Source: Eubacterium sulci ATCC 35585 (GTDB taxonomy: Bacteria; Bacillota; Clostridia; Peptostreptococcales; Anaerovoracaceae). Taken from it: DNA of 64,000 nucleotides. This document shows positions 27,066 through 36,596 of the stretch, piece after piece. A program made the translations under genes and the position numbers. Location of the stretch: positions 1,178,001 through 1,242,000 of the forward strand of contig CP012068.1 of NCBI GenBank assembly GCA_001189495.1. The letters are read 5' to 3'. The stretch's first letter is position 1, and the number at the start of each line of letters is the position of its first letter. The notes below the pieces were generated by a model, which had not been told where the DNA came from, made no database searches, and worked only from the letters and a program-made list of their open reading frames with translations.

Positions 27066-28205
27066 CTATCTAAAGCTACCTAACTTTCTAAATCCGGTAA
27101 CTGCATCCTTCAATTTGCTTATCACATAGTCTAGCTCCTCTATTGTATTATCTGCACCAAAGCTGAATCTGATTGCGCCTTCAATATCTTTGTGGCTAAG
27201 TCCCATAGCTTTTAGAACGTGGCTATCGCCCTTCTTACCTGATGAACAAGCAGAACCAGTCGAAACCATTATTCCATCCTGCTCAAGCCTATGGAGTATA
27301 ACTTCAGCTCTAGTACCAAGAATAGATACATTAAGAACTGATGGGCAAGCATCTACTGGGCTATTGAATCTAATATCTTCTAGTTCCTCTTCTATTCCAT
27401 TTCTAAAATAACCATTCAATTCTTCGATTTTCTTAGTTCTTTCATCTAGATTTGCGTATGCCTTCTCCGTTGCAACTCCAAAGGCTGCTATTCCTGGAAG
27501 ATTTTCCGTACCAGATCTATATCCCTTTTCCTGTCCACCACCATGAAGAATAGGCGAAAGGAGTTCTACGCTTTTAGCATACAGAGCTCCGGTACCCTTA
27601 GGACCATTTATCTTATGAGAACTGATGCTAATCAAATCTGCATTAAGCTTATCCATGCTAAGCTTTCCAAATGCCTGAACGGCATCCGTGTGCAAAATTG
27701 CGTTACTCTTAAGTTCTGCAATCTTTGATATAGGCATGATTGATCCGGTCTCATTATTAACAGTCATAACAGAGATTAAAGCGGTCTTCTCACTAATTTC
27801 AGACCTGAGCTCGTCTAAATTAATCTTACACTCTGAATCGACACTTAAATATTTAACCTTGGCCCCCTGCCTCTCTAAATACTTGCAGGCTTCTAGTACT
27901 GCTGGGTGTTCAACCTCAGTTGTAATAATCTCATCAGCCCTACGCTTAAGCCTATTAAAGGTGCCTATTATCGCCATATTATCGCTTTCGGTACCGCTTG
28001 ATGTGAATATGAGCTGAGACTTATTTCCACCGCCAAACCTATCTAAAATTGCGTTTCTTGCGTTTTTAAGTTCCTTGGCCGCATTGTTGCCAAGACTATG
28101 AAGCGAAGATGGGTTTCCGTATCCCTCAGTCATTACCTCATAGGCCTTGTCTGCAGCCTCCTTGCAAACCTTTGTAGTCGCACTGTTATCCAAATATACC
28201 TGCAT
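27066..28205 (-). CDS. cysteine desulfurase (NifS/IscS family, NifZ-like)
   Basis: A 379-residue pyridoxal-phosphate enzyme. Seen: VYLDNSATTKV at the start, IFTSSGTESDNMAI, HTDAVQAFGK, the PLP lysine in SISSHKINGPKG, and the catalytic cysteine loop STGSACSSGKKGD. It draws sulfur from cysteine and hands it on as a persulfide. Position directly before thiI suggests that it is the dedicated donor for 4-thiouridine, rather than the general Fe-S enzyme, but it could do both. Confidence 0.93.
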   Translation of the reverse strand: MQVYLDNSATTKVCKEAADKAYEVMTEGYGNPSSLHSLGNNAAKELKNARNAILDRFGGGNKSQLIFTSSGTESDNMAIIGTFNRLKRRADEIITTEVEHPAVLEACKYLERQGAKVKYLSVDSECKINLDELRSEISEKTALISVMTVNNETGSIMPISKIAELKSNAILHTDAVQAFGKLSMDKLNADLISISSHKINGPKGTGALYAKSVELLSPILHGGGQEKGYRSGTENLPGIAAFGVATEKAYANLDERTKKIEELNGYFRNGIEEELEDIRFNSPVDACPSVLNVSILGTRAEVILHRLEQDGIMVSTGSACSSGKKGDSHVLKAMGLSHKDIEGAIRFSFGADNTIEELDYVISKLKDAVTGFRKLGSFR

Positions 28206-28226
28206 TAATTTATCCTCAAAATCAAA

Positions 28227-29588
28227 TTAAATCACTTTCTTTTGCCACTTGCCACTCTTATATCTATATATGAATGCCGACATCTTAAAAATATTTCCAA
28301 GCGACGCTAGCGCAATACACATTTGAAGTGGCCACTTCAAGAATACTACAGCTGTGTATGCCATGGCAAGTTCTATGACTAGATTGCTCGTAAGCTCAAT
28401 CACCATACAAAACAGCGTGTCACCACCTGCTCGCAGTATCCCGCACTGGAAAATATACGATAGCATTCTAGGAATTAATGTAAATGCAAATACTACCAAA
28501 ACCTTTCCAAGAAGCTCAGTCGTCTCTGGACTGAAGTTATATATTGCTGATATAGGCTTTATCATAAGTATAATTCCTGCTACCATACAAGCTATCATAA
28601 CTAAAGCTATCTTTATTGTCTTGTTTGCATAAAGCTTAGCAAGCTCAAACTTTCCTATTCCAAGAGTCTCACCTATAGCCACTGATGCACCATTACCAAA
28701 GCCAAATATTACGCTTTGAAAAATCATGCTCGTGAGGCTTGCAACCTGGATTACTGCAAGTGCTGAAGGGCCTATAATTCCATATGTTGCAAATACAAGC
28801 GTAAGCCCTATTGACCAACCGCTTTCGCTAAATACCACAGGCAGTCCTGTTTTGACAACTCTATTGTATAGACCAAAATCCTTGACGAATAATTCCTTAA
28901 AGGCCGCATGGAATGGATGTGTTTTATCACCGGCAATGTATATAACTAGTGCTACAAGCTCAAGTCCCCTCGCTATCAAAGTTGCAAAAGCTGCTCCTGA
29001 TACACCAAGGCGTGGAAAAGCACCTACACCGTAAATCAATAAATAGTTCAAAACTATATTTATCACCATCGCGCTTGCGTTTATTATAGTCGGTACTTTC
29101 ATTCTAGCAACAACTCGCGAATTATAGCTTAAAGCAAAGGAAATAGCCATCAAAATATACGAAAGCGAAACTATTCTTAGATATCTGCTTCCGTATGCTA
29201 TAACCATTTCATCCTTAGCAAATATATGGATTATGCTCTCTGCTTTAAGTTGCGCTATGCTTAAGAAAGCAAGCCCAATTAATGCGCCAAGTGCTATATC
29301 AAATCCAATGAGCTTCCTAATGCTTTTAATATCCTTTACACCATAGTACTGTGCTACAAATACGGCTGTTCCACTGTAGAACCCAAAGCACACAGAAATA
29401 AAGATTCCAAAGACCTGATTCGCTGCTCCTGTTGCTGCAAGCTCAAGTTCACCTAACCTACCTATCATGATAGTGTCCGCTAGGTTTAGCCCGATGTTAA
29501 GCATGTTCTGTATGACAACAGGTATGGTAACTGTCAATATTCTTCTGTAAAAAAAGCTTTTATTTTCACCTTCTAATAATGTATTCAT
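28227..29588 (-). CDS. MATE family efflux transporter (second copy)
   Basis: A 453-residue transporter with the same layout as the one at 21.1-22.4 kb: TVTIPVVIQNMLNI, ADTIMIGRLGELELAATGAANQ, and a closing half with CGILRAGGDTLFCM, where the other copy has VGILRAGGDTVFCM. The two are paralogues. Substrate unknown. The ribosome site is weak (GATGGAAACAAG). The gene lies upstream of the cysteine desulfurase with 21 bases between them, perhaps by read-through, and downstream of the rny terminator. Confidence 0.91.
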   Translation of the reverse strand: MNTLLEGENKSFFYRRILTVTIPVVIQNMLNIGLNLADTIMIGRLGELELAATGAANQVFGIFISVCFGFYSGTAVFVAQYYGVKDIKSIRKLIGFDIALGALIGLAFLSIAQLKAESIIHIFAKDEMVIAYGSRYLRIVSLSYILMAISFALSYNSRVVARMKVPTIINASAMVINIVLNYLLIYGVGAFPRLGVSGAAFATLIARGLELVALVIYIAGDKTHPFHAAFKELFVKDFGLYNRVVKTGLPVVFSESGWSIGLTLVFATYGIIGPSALAVIQVASLTSMIFQSVIFGFGNGASVAIGETLGIGKFELAKLYANKTIKIALVMIACMVAGIILMIKPISAIYNFSPETTELLGKVLVVFAFTLIPRMLSYIFQCGILRAGGDTLFCMVIELTSNLVIELAMAYTAVVFLKWPLQMCIALASLGNIFKMSAFIYRYKSGKWQKKVI

Positions 29589-29650
29589 CTTGTTTCCATC
29601 TAGCTTAAGCCGAACATTAACATCTTAAAACAATCTTCTGATTCATTTAG

Positions 29651-29676
29651 AACAAAAGACTCCCCTTTATGGGGAG
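29651..29676 (-). terminator. terminator after rny
   Basis: CTCCCC and GGGGAG around a 5-base loop (29660-29676), followed on the minus strand by TCTTTTGTTC. Short but GC-rich stem. Confidence 0.75.
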
Positions 29677-29694
29677 CCTAAGCAATATCAATTC

Positions 29695-31245
29695 TTATTT
29701 TGCGTAATCTATTGCACGAGTCTCTCTCACAACGTTTACCTTAATCTGTCCTGGATATTCTAGTTCAGATTCAATCTTCTTGGAGATTTCTCTTGCGAGT
29801 AGTGCGATGCTGTCATCACCTATCTCATTAGGATTTGCAATGATACGAATTTCTCTTCCTGCCTGAATTGCAAATGACTTCTCAACTCCAGGAGTTGTAT
29901 TTGCTATATTCTCAAGTGTCTCAAGTCTCTTGATATATACATCTAGAGTTTCTCTACGAGCACCAGGTCTAGCTGCTGAAAGAGCATCAGCTGCAGCTAT
30001 CAAAACTGCTTCTGCTGACTGTGGCTCATAATCACCATGGTGAGCAGCCATACCGTTGATAACAGCATCAGTCTCCTTGTACTTCTTAAGTACAGTTATA
30101 CCGATATCTACGTGTGTACCCTCAAACTCATGGTCTAAAGCCTTACCTATGTCGTGAAGCAGACCAGCTCTTTTTGCAAGCTTAACATTTAGTCCTAGCT
30201 CACCAGCCATAAGTCCTGCAAGGTGTGCAACCTGAATTGAATGGTTTAGTACGTTCTGTCCGTATGATGTTCTATATCTCAAACGTCCTAGAAGCTTTAC
30301 AAGCTCTGGATGAAGGTTGTGTATACCGACCTCAAAAGTAGCTCTCTCACCTTCAGATTTAATTATGCTGTTTACTTCCTTAGTTGCCTTGTTTACCATC
30401 TCCTCTATACGAGCTGGATGGATTCTTCCGTCAGTGATTAGCTTCTCAAGCGCAAGTCTTGCGATCTCTCTTCTCACTGGGTCAAAACATGAGACGATTA
30501 CGGCCTCTGGTGTATCGTCAATGATTAGATCAACACCTGTCTGAGTCTCTATCGCTCTGATATTTCTTCCTTCTCTACCAATAATTCTACCCTTCATCTC
30601 ATCGTTAGGTAGCTGGACAACAGATACTGTAGATTCTGCAACCTGATCAGCTGCACATCTTTGAATAGCGCCGACTATGATATCTTTAGCCTTAATGTCA
30701 GCTTCTTCCTTAGCCTTCATCTCGATGTCTTTAATCATCAAAGATGCGTCGTGTCTTACGTCCTTTTCTATCTCGGTTAACAATAGCTGCTTCGCCTCTT
30801 CGGCTGTCAATCCTGAAATTCTCTCAAGTTCAACAATTCTCTTCTCAAGGAATGAGTCTAGCTCTTCCTTTTGCTTCGATATCTCGATTTGCTTTTTCGC
30901 TAGATCTTCTTCTTTCCTCTCTATGCTGCTAAGCTTGCGATCTACCGTCTCTTCCTTCTGAGCTATTCGTCTTTCTGAACGTGTAAGCTCATTTCTTCTT
31001 TCTCTTACTTCCTTTTCTACATCGTTTCTTACACGATGCGCTTCCTCTTTGGCTTCTAACGTAATTTCCTTCTCAATTGTTTCGGATTTTTTCTCTGCAT
31101 CTAGAATCAAATTCTGTGCAACCTGTTCTGCGTTTCCAATTATCTTTTCGCCAACGCTTTTTCTGTAAATATATCCGATTAACAGTCCCGCAATAAGGGT
31201 AACTGCACCAACTACAACAATTAAAATCACGGCTGTCGGAGTCAT
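29695..31245 (-). CDS. rny: ribonuclease Y
   Basis: A 516-residue membrane-anchored endoribonuclease that starts most mRNA decay in Firmicutes. Order: N-terminal membrane helix (about 3-25), long charged coiled coil (about 30-205), KH domain ([19 protein letters not shown]), and HD domain with the metal motif [12 protein letters not shown] and a late [14 protein letters not shown] lies 6 bases before ATG 31245; a longer frame from 31266 starts upstream of this site and is rejected. Transcribed from a near-consensus promoter that overlaps the divergent rodA promoter. Confidence 0.96.
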   Translation of the reverse strand: MTPTAVILIVVVGAVTLIAGLLIGYIYRKSVGEKIIGNAEQVAQNLILDAEKKSETIEKEITLEAKEEAHRVRNDVEKEVRERRNELTRSERRIAQKEETVDRKLSSIERKEEDLAKKQIEISKQKEELDSFLEKRIVELERISGLTAEEAKQLLLTEIEKDVRHDASLMIKDIEMKAKEEADIKAKDIIVGAIQRCAADQVAESTVSVVQLPNDEMKGRIIGREGRNIRAIETQTGVDLIIDDTPEAVIVSCFDPVRREIARLALEKLITDGRIHPARIEEMVNKATKEVNSIIKSEGERATFEVGIHNLHPELVKLLGRLRYRTSYGQNVLNHSIQVAHLAGLMAGELGLNVKLAKRAGLLHDIGKALDHEFEGTHVDIGITVLKKYKETDAVINGMAAHHGDYEPQSAEAVLIAAADALSAARPGARRETLDVYIKRLETLENIANTTPGVEKSFAIQAGREIRIIANPNEIGDDSIALLAREISKKIESELEYPGQIKVNVVRETRAIDYAK

Positions 31246-31309
31246 TGAAGCACCTCCTTTATTCATATTTTATTATGTACGAACGGCATGCTCAAAAAAA
31301 GAATATGCC

Positions 31310-31339
31310 TTGATATTCTCACACAAATTATATTATAAT
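31310..31339 (+). promoter_or_regulatory. promoter of rodA
   Basis: TTGATA (31310-31315), 18 bases, TATAAT (31334-31339). The -10 hexamer overlaps that of the opposite rny promoter. Confidence 0.75.
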
Positions 31340-31361
31340 GTTTGATACGACAATATGTCAA
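31332..31361 (-). promoter_or_regulatory. promoter of rny
   Basis: On the minus strand TTGACA (31356-31361), 18 bases, TATAAT (31332-31337): both hexamers perfect. It shares four bases of its -10 with the divergent rodA promoter. Confidence 0.8.
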
Positions 31362-31380
31362 GAAACTTGAGGTGTATTGA

Positions 31381-32484
31381 ATGAACTATTTTTCATATAT
31401 TTACAAAAATATTGATAAAATTATATGCACGATAGTTGCTATTTTTGCTCTTATCAGTATTCTTATAATAGGTAGTACCACTGTAGATACTAATTTCTTT
31501 TCAAGAAGTGTAATAGTACAGTTTGCTGCATATTTAATCGGCATTTTTATGATATTATTCACCCTTAGGTATAACTACACCATATTCAAGAATTTGAGAA
31601 AAATCCTCTATCCTATAGCCATATTAATGCTATTAACCGTTTATATACCTGGCCTAGGAACAGAAATAAACTCGGCACGTTCATGGATAAACCTAAGAGT
31701 TATAACGCTTCAGCCATCTGAACTAGTTAAGATTCTATTTATCCTAATAATGGCATCATATCTAGATGAGCATAAGGATGAATTATATAATTTCAAATGC
31801 CTTGTCAAAGCTGTGCTAATCGCCTCACCTATCATCCTAATCGTACTCAAAGAGGATCTCGGAAGCGCACTAGTATTTGCATCCATTTGGCTCTTCATGA
31901 TGTTCTTTTCAGGCATAGAGCTTAAGGCGCTAGGCAAGTTCTTCGCTTTGATATTTGCTCTAATCCCTCTCGGCTATATATCCATGGCGCAGTACCAAAA
32001 AGATAGAATCGAAGCATTCCTGCATCCTGACAATCTTTCACTTCCAGGAAACTACCAGGTATGGCAATCCAAGGTTGCTATTGGTTCAGGCGGATTCTTT
32101 GGCAAAGGGCTCTTCGGCGGAACTCAGAAAAGTTTAGATTTCATACCTGTTCAAACAAGTGACTTCTTCTTCGCCGTGCTTGGTGAAGAGCTTGGGCTAC
32201 TCGGAGGCTTCTTTATTATCGCACTCTACCTTGTGCTCCTTCTACGTATGATGAGTATTCTAAAAAACGCAGTCGATTTCTATGGTGCTTTGATAATCTC
32301 GGGAATAATCGGTATGTTCGTATTCCAAATTTTCGAGAATATCGCAATGACTATGGGGCTTATGCCTGTAACCGGTATAACACTACCTTTCCTAAGCTAC
32401 GGCGGATCATCCATAGTATCCAATATGCTAGCCATCGCACTTGTACTAAATATAGCAGTGCGCAGTAAGAAGATAAACTTCTAG
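31381..32484 (+). CDS. rodA: RodA-type SEDS peptidoglycan glycosyltransferase
   Basis: A 367-residue protein with about ten membrane helices. SEDS hallmarks are NSARSWINL, LQPSELVKILFIL, KEDLGSALVF, a late GLFGGTQKSLDFIP and GLMPVTGITLPFLSYGGSS. It polymerises glycan strands together with a class B PBP, here very likely the PBP2 coded at 33.4-36.1 kb. RodA fits better than FtsW because of the neighbouring mreBCD genes, although sequence alone cannot settle it. GAGGTG precedes ATG 31381. In related Clostridia rodA is co-directional with this cluster; here it faces it. Confidence 0.93.
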   Translation: MNYFSYIYKNIDKIICTIVAIFALISILIIGSTTVDTNFFSRSVIVQFAAYLIGIFMILFTLRYNYTIFKNLRKILYPIAILMLLTVYIPGLGTEINSARSWINLRVITLQPSELVKILFILIMASYLDEHKDELYNFKCLVKAVLIASPIILIVLKEDLGSALVFASIWLFMMFFSGIELKALGKFFALIFALIPLGYISMAQYQKDRIEAFLHPDNLSLPGNYQVWQSKVAIGSGGFFGKGLFGGTQKSLDFIPVQTSDFFFAVLGEELGLLGGFFIIALYLVLLLRMMSILKNAVDFYGALIISGIIGMFVFQIFENIAMTMGLMPVTGITLPFLSYGGSSIVSNMLAIALVLNIAVRSKKINF

Positions 32485-32510
32485 CATAGCTAGATCAATA
32501 CAAATTAAAT

Positions 32511-32541
32511 ATGGGGCAGGCGTTAATTCCGCTTGCCCCAT
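32511..32541. terminator. two-way terminator between rodA and the minD-like gene
   Basis: ATGGGGCAGGCG (32511-32522) pairs with CGCTTGCCCCAT (32530-32541), one G-T pair, 7-base loop, with TTTTGTTT after it on the plus strand and A/T-rich sequence on the other side. Confidence 0.85.
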
Positions 32542-32572
32542 TTTGTTTCTTAATATCAGCTTACTATTCTAG

Positions 32573-33328
32573 TTAAATCAAAGGTCTTATCTCTTCTGAA
32601 ACATCTTCAATGCCTAGTATGCGATCGCATATATTATTGAAGTTTTCCTCAATGTATGTGCCTTCCTTAAGCACGATAGGAATACCTAGGTTTGTTGATA
32701 TTCTGATATTTGCATCAGACTGAATTACTCCAGCAAGTCTTGGCTTTAGCATCGCTGTAATCTCCCTAAGCTTTGGTGAATAACCAGATGCCATTAGCTC
32801 GGCTTCGACATTGTTTATAACAAGATGTCTCTTATCTATTCCCATTCCAACTAGCTGTCTATCTAGGTTATCTGCATCCCTTATAGCAGAGTAATCCGGG
32901 CTTGAGATAATTATTGCTTCGTCTGCACCAGCGCTTGCTATTACAAGTCCATCATCTATTCCTGATGGAGCATCTATTATCACATAGTCGTAGATATTCT
33001 TTAACTTTTCGCAGAGCACTTTCATATGAAGAGGTGTAAGATATCCATCGTCCCTCTCAGGTGATGATGCCATGATATATAAATCGTCAAATCTCTTATC
33101 CCTGATAAGCGCCTGCTTGATTCTGCACATTCCAGTCAGAACGTCATGAACGTCGTAAACGACATTGTTTTCTAGACCGAAGTATAAATCAAGGTTCCTA
33201 AGTCCCATATCAAGGTCAATCAAAACAACGCTCTTGCCCCTCTTTGCGAGTATTGAGCCAAAGTTGACCGCAAACATTGTCTTTCCTGTTCCACCCTTAC
33301 CTGATGAAACGACATACACCTTTCCCAT
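32573..33328 (-). CDS. minD: MinD-like septum-site ATPase without membrane-targeting tail
   Basis: A 251-residue ParA/MinD ATPase. The deviant Walker A SGKGGTGKT is intact, and the MinD signature LIDLDMGLRNLDLYFG with VVYDVHDVLTG is clear, as are YVIIDAPSG and the closing SDANIRISTNLGIPIV. MinD positions the division septum with MinC. Two oddities: the C-terminus, ILGIEDVSEEIRPLI, is acidic and lacks the basic amphipathic helix that ties MinD to membrane, and no minC or minE is next to it. ATG 33328 follows GGAGG by 5 bases; a TTG four codons upstream overlaps that site. It ends the mreBCD-PBP2 operon. Confidence 0.85.
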   Translation of the reverse strand: MGKVYVVSSGKGGTGKTMFAVNFGSILAKRGKSVVLIDLDMGLRNLDLYFGLENNVVYDVHDVLTGMCRIKQALIRDKRFDDLYIMASSPERDDGYLTPLHMKVLCEKLKNIYDYVIIDAPSGIDDGLVIASAGADEAIIISSPDYSAIRDADNLDRQLVGMGIDKRHLVINNVEAELMASGYSPKLREITAMLKPRLAGVIQSDANIRISTNLGIPIVLKEGTYIEENFNNICDRILGIEDVSEEIRPLI

Positions 33329-33357
33329 TTCTTCCTCCAAATATAATCACATCAGAC

Positions 33358-36096
33358 TTACTTAATGATATTTTTTCCTATATTGTCTGTGTTTGAATAA
33401 GGCAAGCTCGACTCATCATTAGTTTTAAAGTAAGCATCCAAAATATCCTTGATTCCGTCGCCTGCATTTGATGCAAGACCTCCCTCAGGAAGCATTACAA
33501 CAACCGCTATCTTAGGGTCATCTGCAGGTGCCATGGCTATAAACCACGCAAAATCCTCGTATGTACCCTTAAATTTATTTATTATTCCATAGTTAATCTT
33601 ATGATCACTTAGCTCTATCAAAGCCCCATCTATGGCTGCATAATCCGTCGGATACTTCTTAGCATCAGTCTTCATAAGTTCATTAGCTTTTGCCTCAACC
33701 TGCTCATATGTAAGGTTTGTGCCTGCAAGCTGATTTATGCGATCTAAATGCTCTCTTACATATTCGCCCTCATCCTTTGGCTGCTTAATAGCCTGGTATT
33801 GAGCTGTACCCGTCTTTCCTGCAACTTCTACTGGATAATTCTTAAGCGCTGATGAAAGTGTACCTGAAAGGCAAACTCTTCTCATTCCCTTGATTACAGC
33901 CTTGCGATTTTCTTCGCTTATGTTGATATCTTTAGCAGCAGGTTTTACTGTTCTTCCCTCACCTTCAACGCCATATACTATACTAACTTTATTTCGCTTT
34001 CCGTGATTTGCAAGCGTTGCAGTGTAATTTGCTAGCTGTATAGGTGTATAGTTGTTATCACCCTGTCCAATTGATAGGTTGAATACGTCGTAGGTTCCCC
34101 AACTAGCCTGGTTAAAGTAATCAAATTTAACCATCTGAGCACAGTCCTCAACCTGATCTTTTTTCACATCAGTCTGCTCCTCAATACGCTTTTGGATATC
34201 TGCATAGGATGGATTTTCCTCTATCCATGATGTGATTGTATCTATATTTTTGTATAGTTTCTTCTCGTTATCATAGACGCTCTTAGGGAAATACACATGA
34301 GCTTTGTTATAGATAGCATTCCAAACAGCTACCTTGTAGCTCTTCATCTTGCTCTCCTTAGAAACTGGTTCTCTTACGGTCTCTCCAATTTCTATCCCCG
34401 TCTTTTCTCCAAGACCCAAATCCTTAGCTCTTTGAAGTATTGCGTCTATAGTAATTTCTTTGCTATATCCAAGACTCGCGCCATTGCCCCAGTTTTTTCC
34501 CGTTGCAATGCATGCGAAATAGTAGTTACATGAGTTACCGATTCCCCACTCAAGGTCCTCGTATCCATCTGTTCTCTTATATTCGTTCCACGTATAGCAT
34601 CCGAAGGATCTTCCGCCTATATCTATATGACCCTTATCCCATATCTTTAAATTTGGATTCAGCCCGCACTCAAGAGCTACAAGACCTGTTATAGGCTTAA
34701 ATGTAGAACCAGGCGCAGCTGATGCCTTTGTAGCATTGTTATATAGAGGCGCTGCCGAAAATGGATCTCTAGGATTAGCTGCCTGTACAGATTCCCATTC
34801 ACTTGCGCTAATACCATCAGCAAATGAGTTTAGATCAAAGGTAGGATAGCTCGCCATAGCAAGCACATCACCTGTCTTTACATCTAGCACTATCGCTGCA
34901 CCACTGTTACATGTAGGTATTCCTCTAACTGTATTCTCAAGACTAGCCTCTACAGCTGCCTGAAGATCTCTATCAATAGTTGCATAAGCATCCTTACCCT
35001 TTTGGCTGCTCGTCTCACTGATTGTCGATACATAGTTACCTGAGCTATCGACAACAACAGTCTTTATTCCTGCCTTGCCATGAAGTTTATCCTCTAGGGC
35101 TGCCTCAATTCCGTCCTGACCTATAAGGTCTGTGTTTAGATATCCCTTCTTAGAATAAGCTTCAGCACTATCCTCTGATATTGAGCCCATATATCCTATG
35201 ATATGAGCTCCAAGACTTCCGTTTGGATAATATCTTTGGGTTTCTGATGAAACAGATACTCCCTTGATACCTTTTTCTTCAAAGAAGATTACGCTCTTGT
35301 GGCTTATATTCTTAGCAACTGTGACAGGCATATATTTTTGGCTACCGCTGTCTACAATCTTGTTTCTGACGATAAATATTTTTCTAGCCTGAGCATCGCT
35401 TAGTGAGTTTTCTATTCCGAAGTACTTTCTCATGCCTTTAAAGCATTCTGAAGCACTTATTCCTTTCTCTATATCCTCATCAGAAAACCCAAATCTGCTA
35501 AGGAAGTTTTCCTTCTGAAGAGTATAGATAAACTTCATACTTCTGACATTTATCGGTAGACTCACATTATGCTTATTCTCAAGAACCTTTGAGGCTTCAT
35601 ATCTATCTAGCTTTTTATCTATTCCATACTCAGTTCTGACTGCATCAAATACCTGCTGTGCACTTGTACCCTTTGCATATCCATTTTGCTCTAGCCACAC
35701 AATTAAGTCTGAGTCAAACTTATAGCTGAACTTTCCATCTTCACTCATCAAAATAGGAAAATCATCTGTGTATTCGTCACCGTTTTCTTCTAGTTTATTC
35801 AAAAGTCTAAGTGCAGATTTATTTATCTCAGCACTGTCAAGTCCACTAGCGTTAAATACAGCAGTAAAAATCTGCTTGTTTCCGGCAAGTAAATTACCAT
35901 TTCTATCGTATATATTTCCTCTAGGTGCAGATGTATAGATGGTCTTCGTTGACTGCTTTGTTGCAGCTTCATTCCATGTCTTGTGCTCAATAATGGTTAT
36001 AACAAAAAGACGCACTACCAAAGCGAGCATGAGCAAAAGAATCAGGCTTATTATGTACTTGTATCTAAGATTGATTTTTCTGTTATGATCATTCAT
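33358..36096 (-). CDS. mrdA: class B penicillin-binding protein 2 (MrdA type)
   Basis: A 912-residue transpeptidase with one N-terminal membrane segment (about 12-35), a dimerisation domain (APRGNIYDRNG near 57) and a penicillin-binding domain: active serine S464 in STFK, SxN motif S522-C-N524, KTG at 761-763. It cross-links lateral wall peptidoglycan with RodA. It is longer than usual for PBP2 (600-750) owing to two insertions, about 585-665 between SxN and KTG and about 768-845 after KTG; long forms are also known in other Clostridia. ATG overlaps the mreD stop by 4 bases. Confidence 0.94.
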   Translation of the reverse strand: MNDHNRKINLRYKYIISLILLLMLALVVRLFVITIIEHKTWNEAATKQSTKTIYTSAPRGNIYDRNGNLLAGNKQIFTAVFNASGLDSAEINKSALRLLNKLEENGDEYTDDFPILMSEDGKFSYKFDSDLIVWLEQNGYAKGTSAQQVFDAVRTEYGIDKKLDRYEASKVLENKHNVSLPINVRSMKFIYTLQKENFLSRFGFSDEDIEKGISASECFKGMRKYFGIENSLSDAQARKIFIVRNKIVDSGSQKYMPVTVAKNISHKSVIFFEEKGIKGVSVSSETQRYYPNGSLGAHIIGYMGSISEDSAEAYSKKGYLNTDLIGQDGIEAALEDKLHGKAGIKTVVVDSSGNYVSTISETSSQKGKDAYATIDRDLQAAVEASLENTVRGIPTCNSGAAIVLDVKTGDVLAMASYPTFDLNSFADGISASEWESVQAANPRDPFSAAPLYNNATKASAAPGSTFKPITGLVALECGLNPNLKIWDKGHIDIGGRSFGCYTWNEYKRTDGYEDLEWGIGNSCNYYFACIATGKNWGNGASLGYSKEITIDAILQRAKDLGLGEKTGIEIGETVREPVSKESKMKSYKVAVWNAIYNKAHVYFPKSVYDNEKKLYKNIDTITSWIEENPSYADIQKRIEEQTDVKKDQVEDCAQMVKFDYFNQASWGTYDVFNLSIGQGDNNYTPIQLANYTATLANHGKRNKVSIVYGVEGEGRTVKPAAKDINISEENRKAVIKGMRRVCLSGTLSSALKNYPVEVAGKTGTAQYQAIKQPKDEGEYVREHLDRINQLAGTNLTYEQVEAKANELMKTDAKKYPTDYAAIDGALIELSDHKINYGIINKFKGTYEDFAWFIAMAPADDPKIAVVVMLPEGGLASNAGDGIKDILDAYFKTNDESSLPYSNTDNIGKNIIK

Positions 36097-36596
36097 TTAA
36101 AATATCCGTCTCTACGCGCCTGAACAGCTTTGTTTATAAAGAAGTATAAAATAGCTTCTGTTATAACAACTTCTATTGCTAGGACAAGCGGTAACTTTTT
36201 GAGCATATAAAAATATGTGTATGGCGAGCCTAGTAGCTTATACATTAACCAATAGCAACTACTATGTATCAATATGGCTAAAGCGCTAATTCCCGCATCC
36301 GTAACAAGGCTCTCTGTGTTGATTGATCTTCTTATCAAAAGCACAAAGCTTACCATAACAACAAGACTAATCAGGCTAACTCCAATATATTGATTGAAGA
36401 ACAAATCCTTAGCTAGCGTAAAGAAAGCTGTAACCACTATTGGCTTCAGCAAATCCTCTTCCTGATATATAAATACAACTGCAAGCATTAGGCATAGCAG
36501 TGGATCTACTCCTCTAAACACAGGCAGTAAACTTGTGATAAAGGTCTGAAGTACAAAGACTATAGAGCAAATAATGATATATGTCTTTAGCTTCAT
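36093..36596 (-). CDS. mreD: rod-shape protein MreD
   Basis: A 167-residue membrane protein with about five helices and almost no polar loops. There is little sequence conservation in MreD; the call rests on the size, topology and fixed place after mreC. It belongs to the elongation complex with MreB, MreC, RodA and PBP2. Start and stop each overlap the neighbouring genes by 4 bases (ATGA), showing tight translational coupling. Confidence 0.88.
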   Translation of the reverse strand: MKLKTYIIICSIVFVLQTFITSLLPVFRGVDPLLCLMLAVVFIYQEEDLLKPIVVTAFFTLAKDLFFNQYIGVSLISLVVMVSFVLLIRRSINTESLVTDAGISALAILIHSSCYWLMYKLLGSPYTYFYMLKKLPLVLAIEVVITEAILYFFINKAVQARRDGYFK

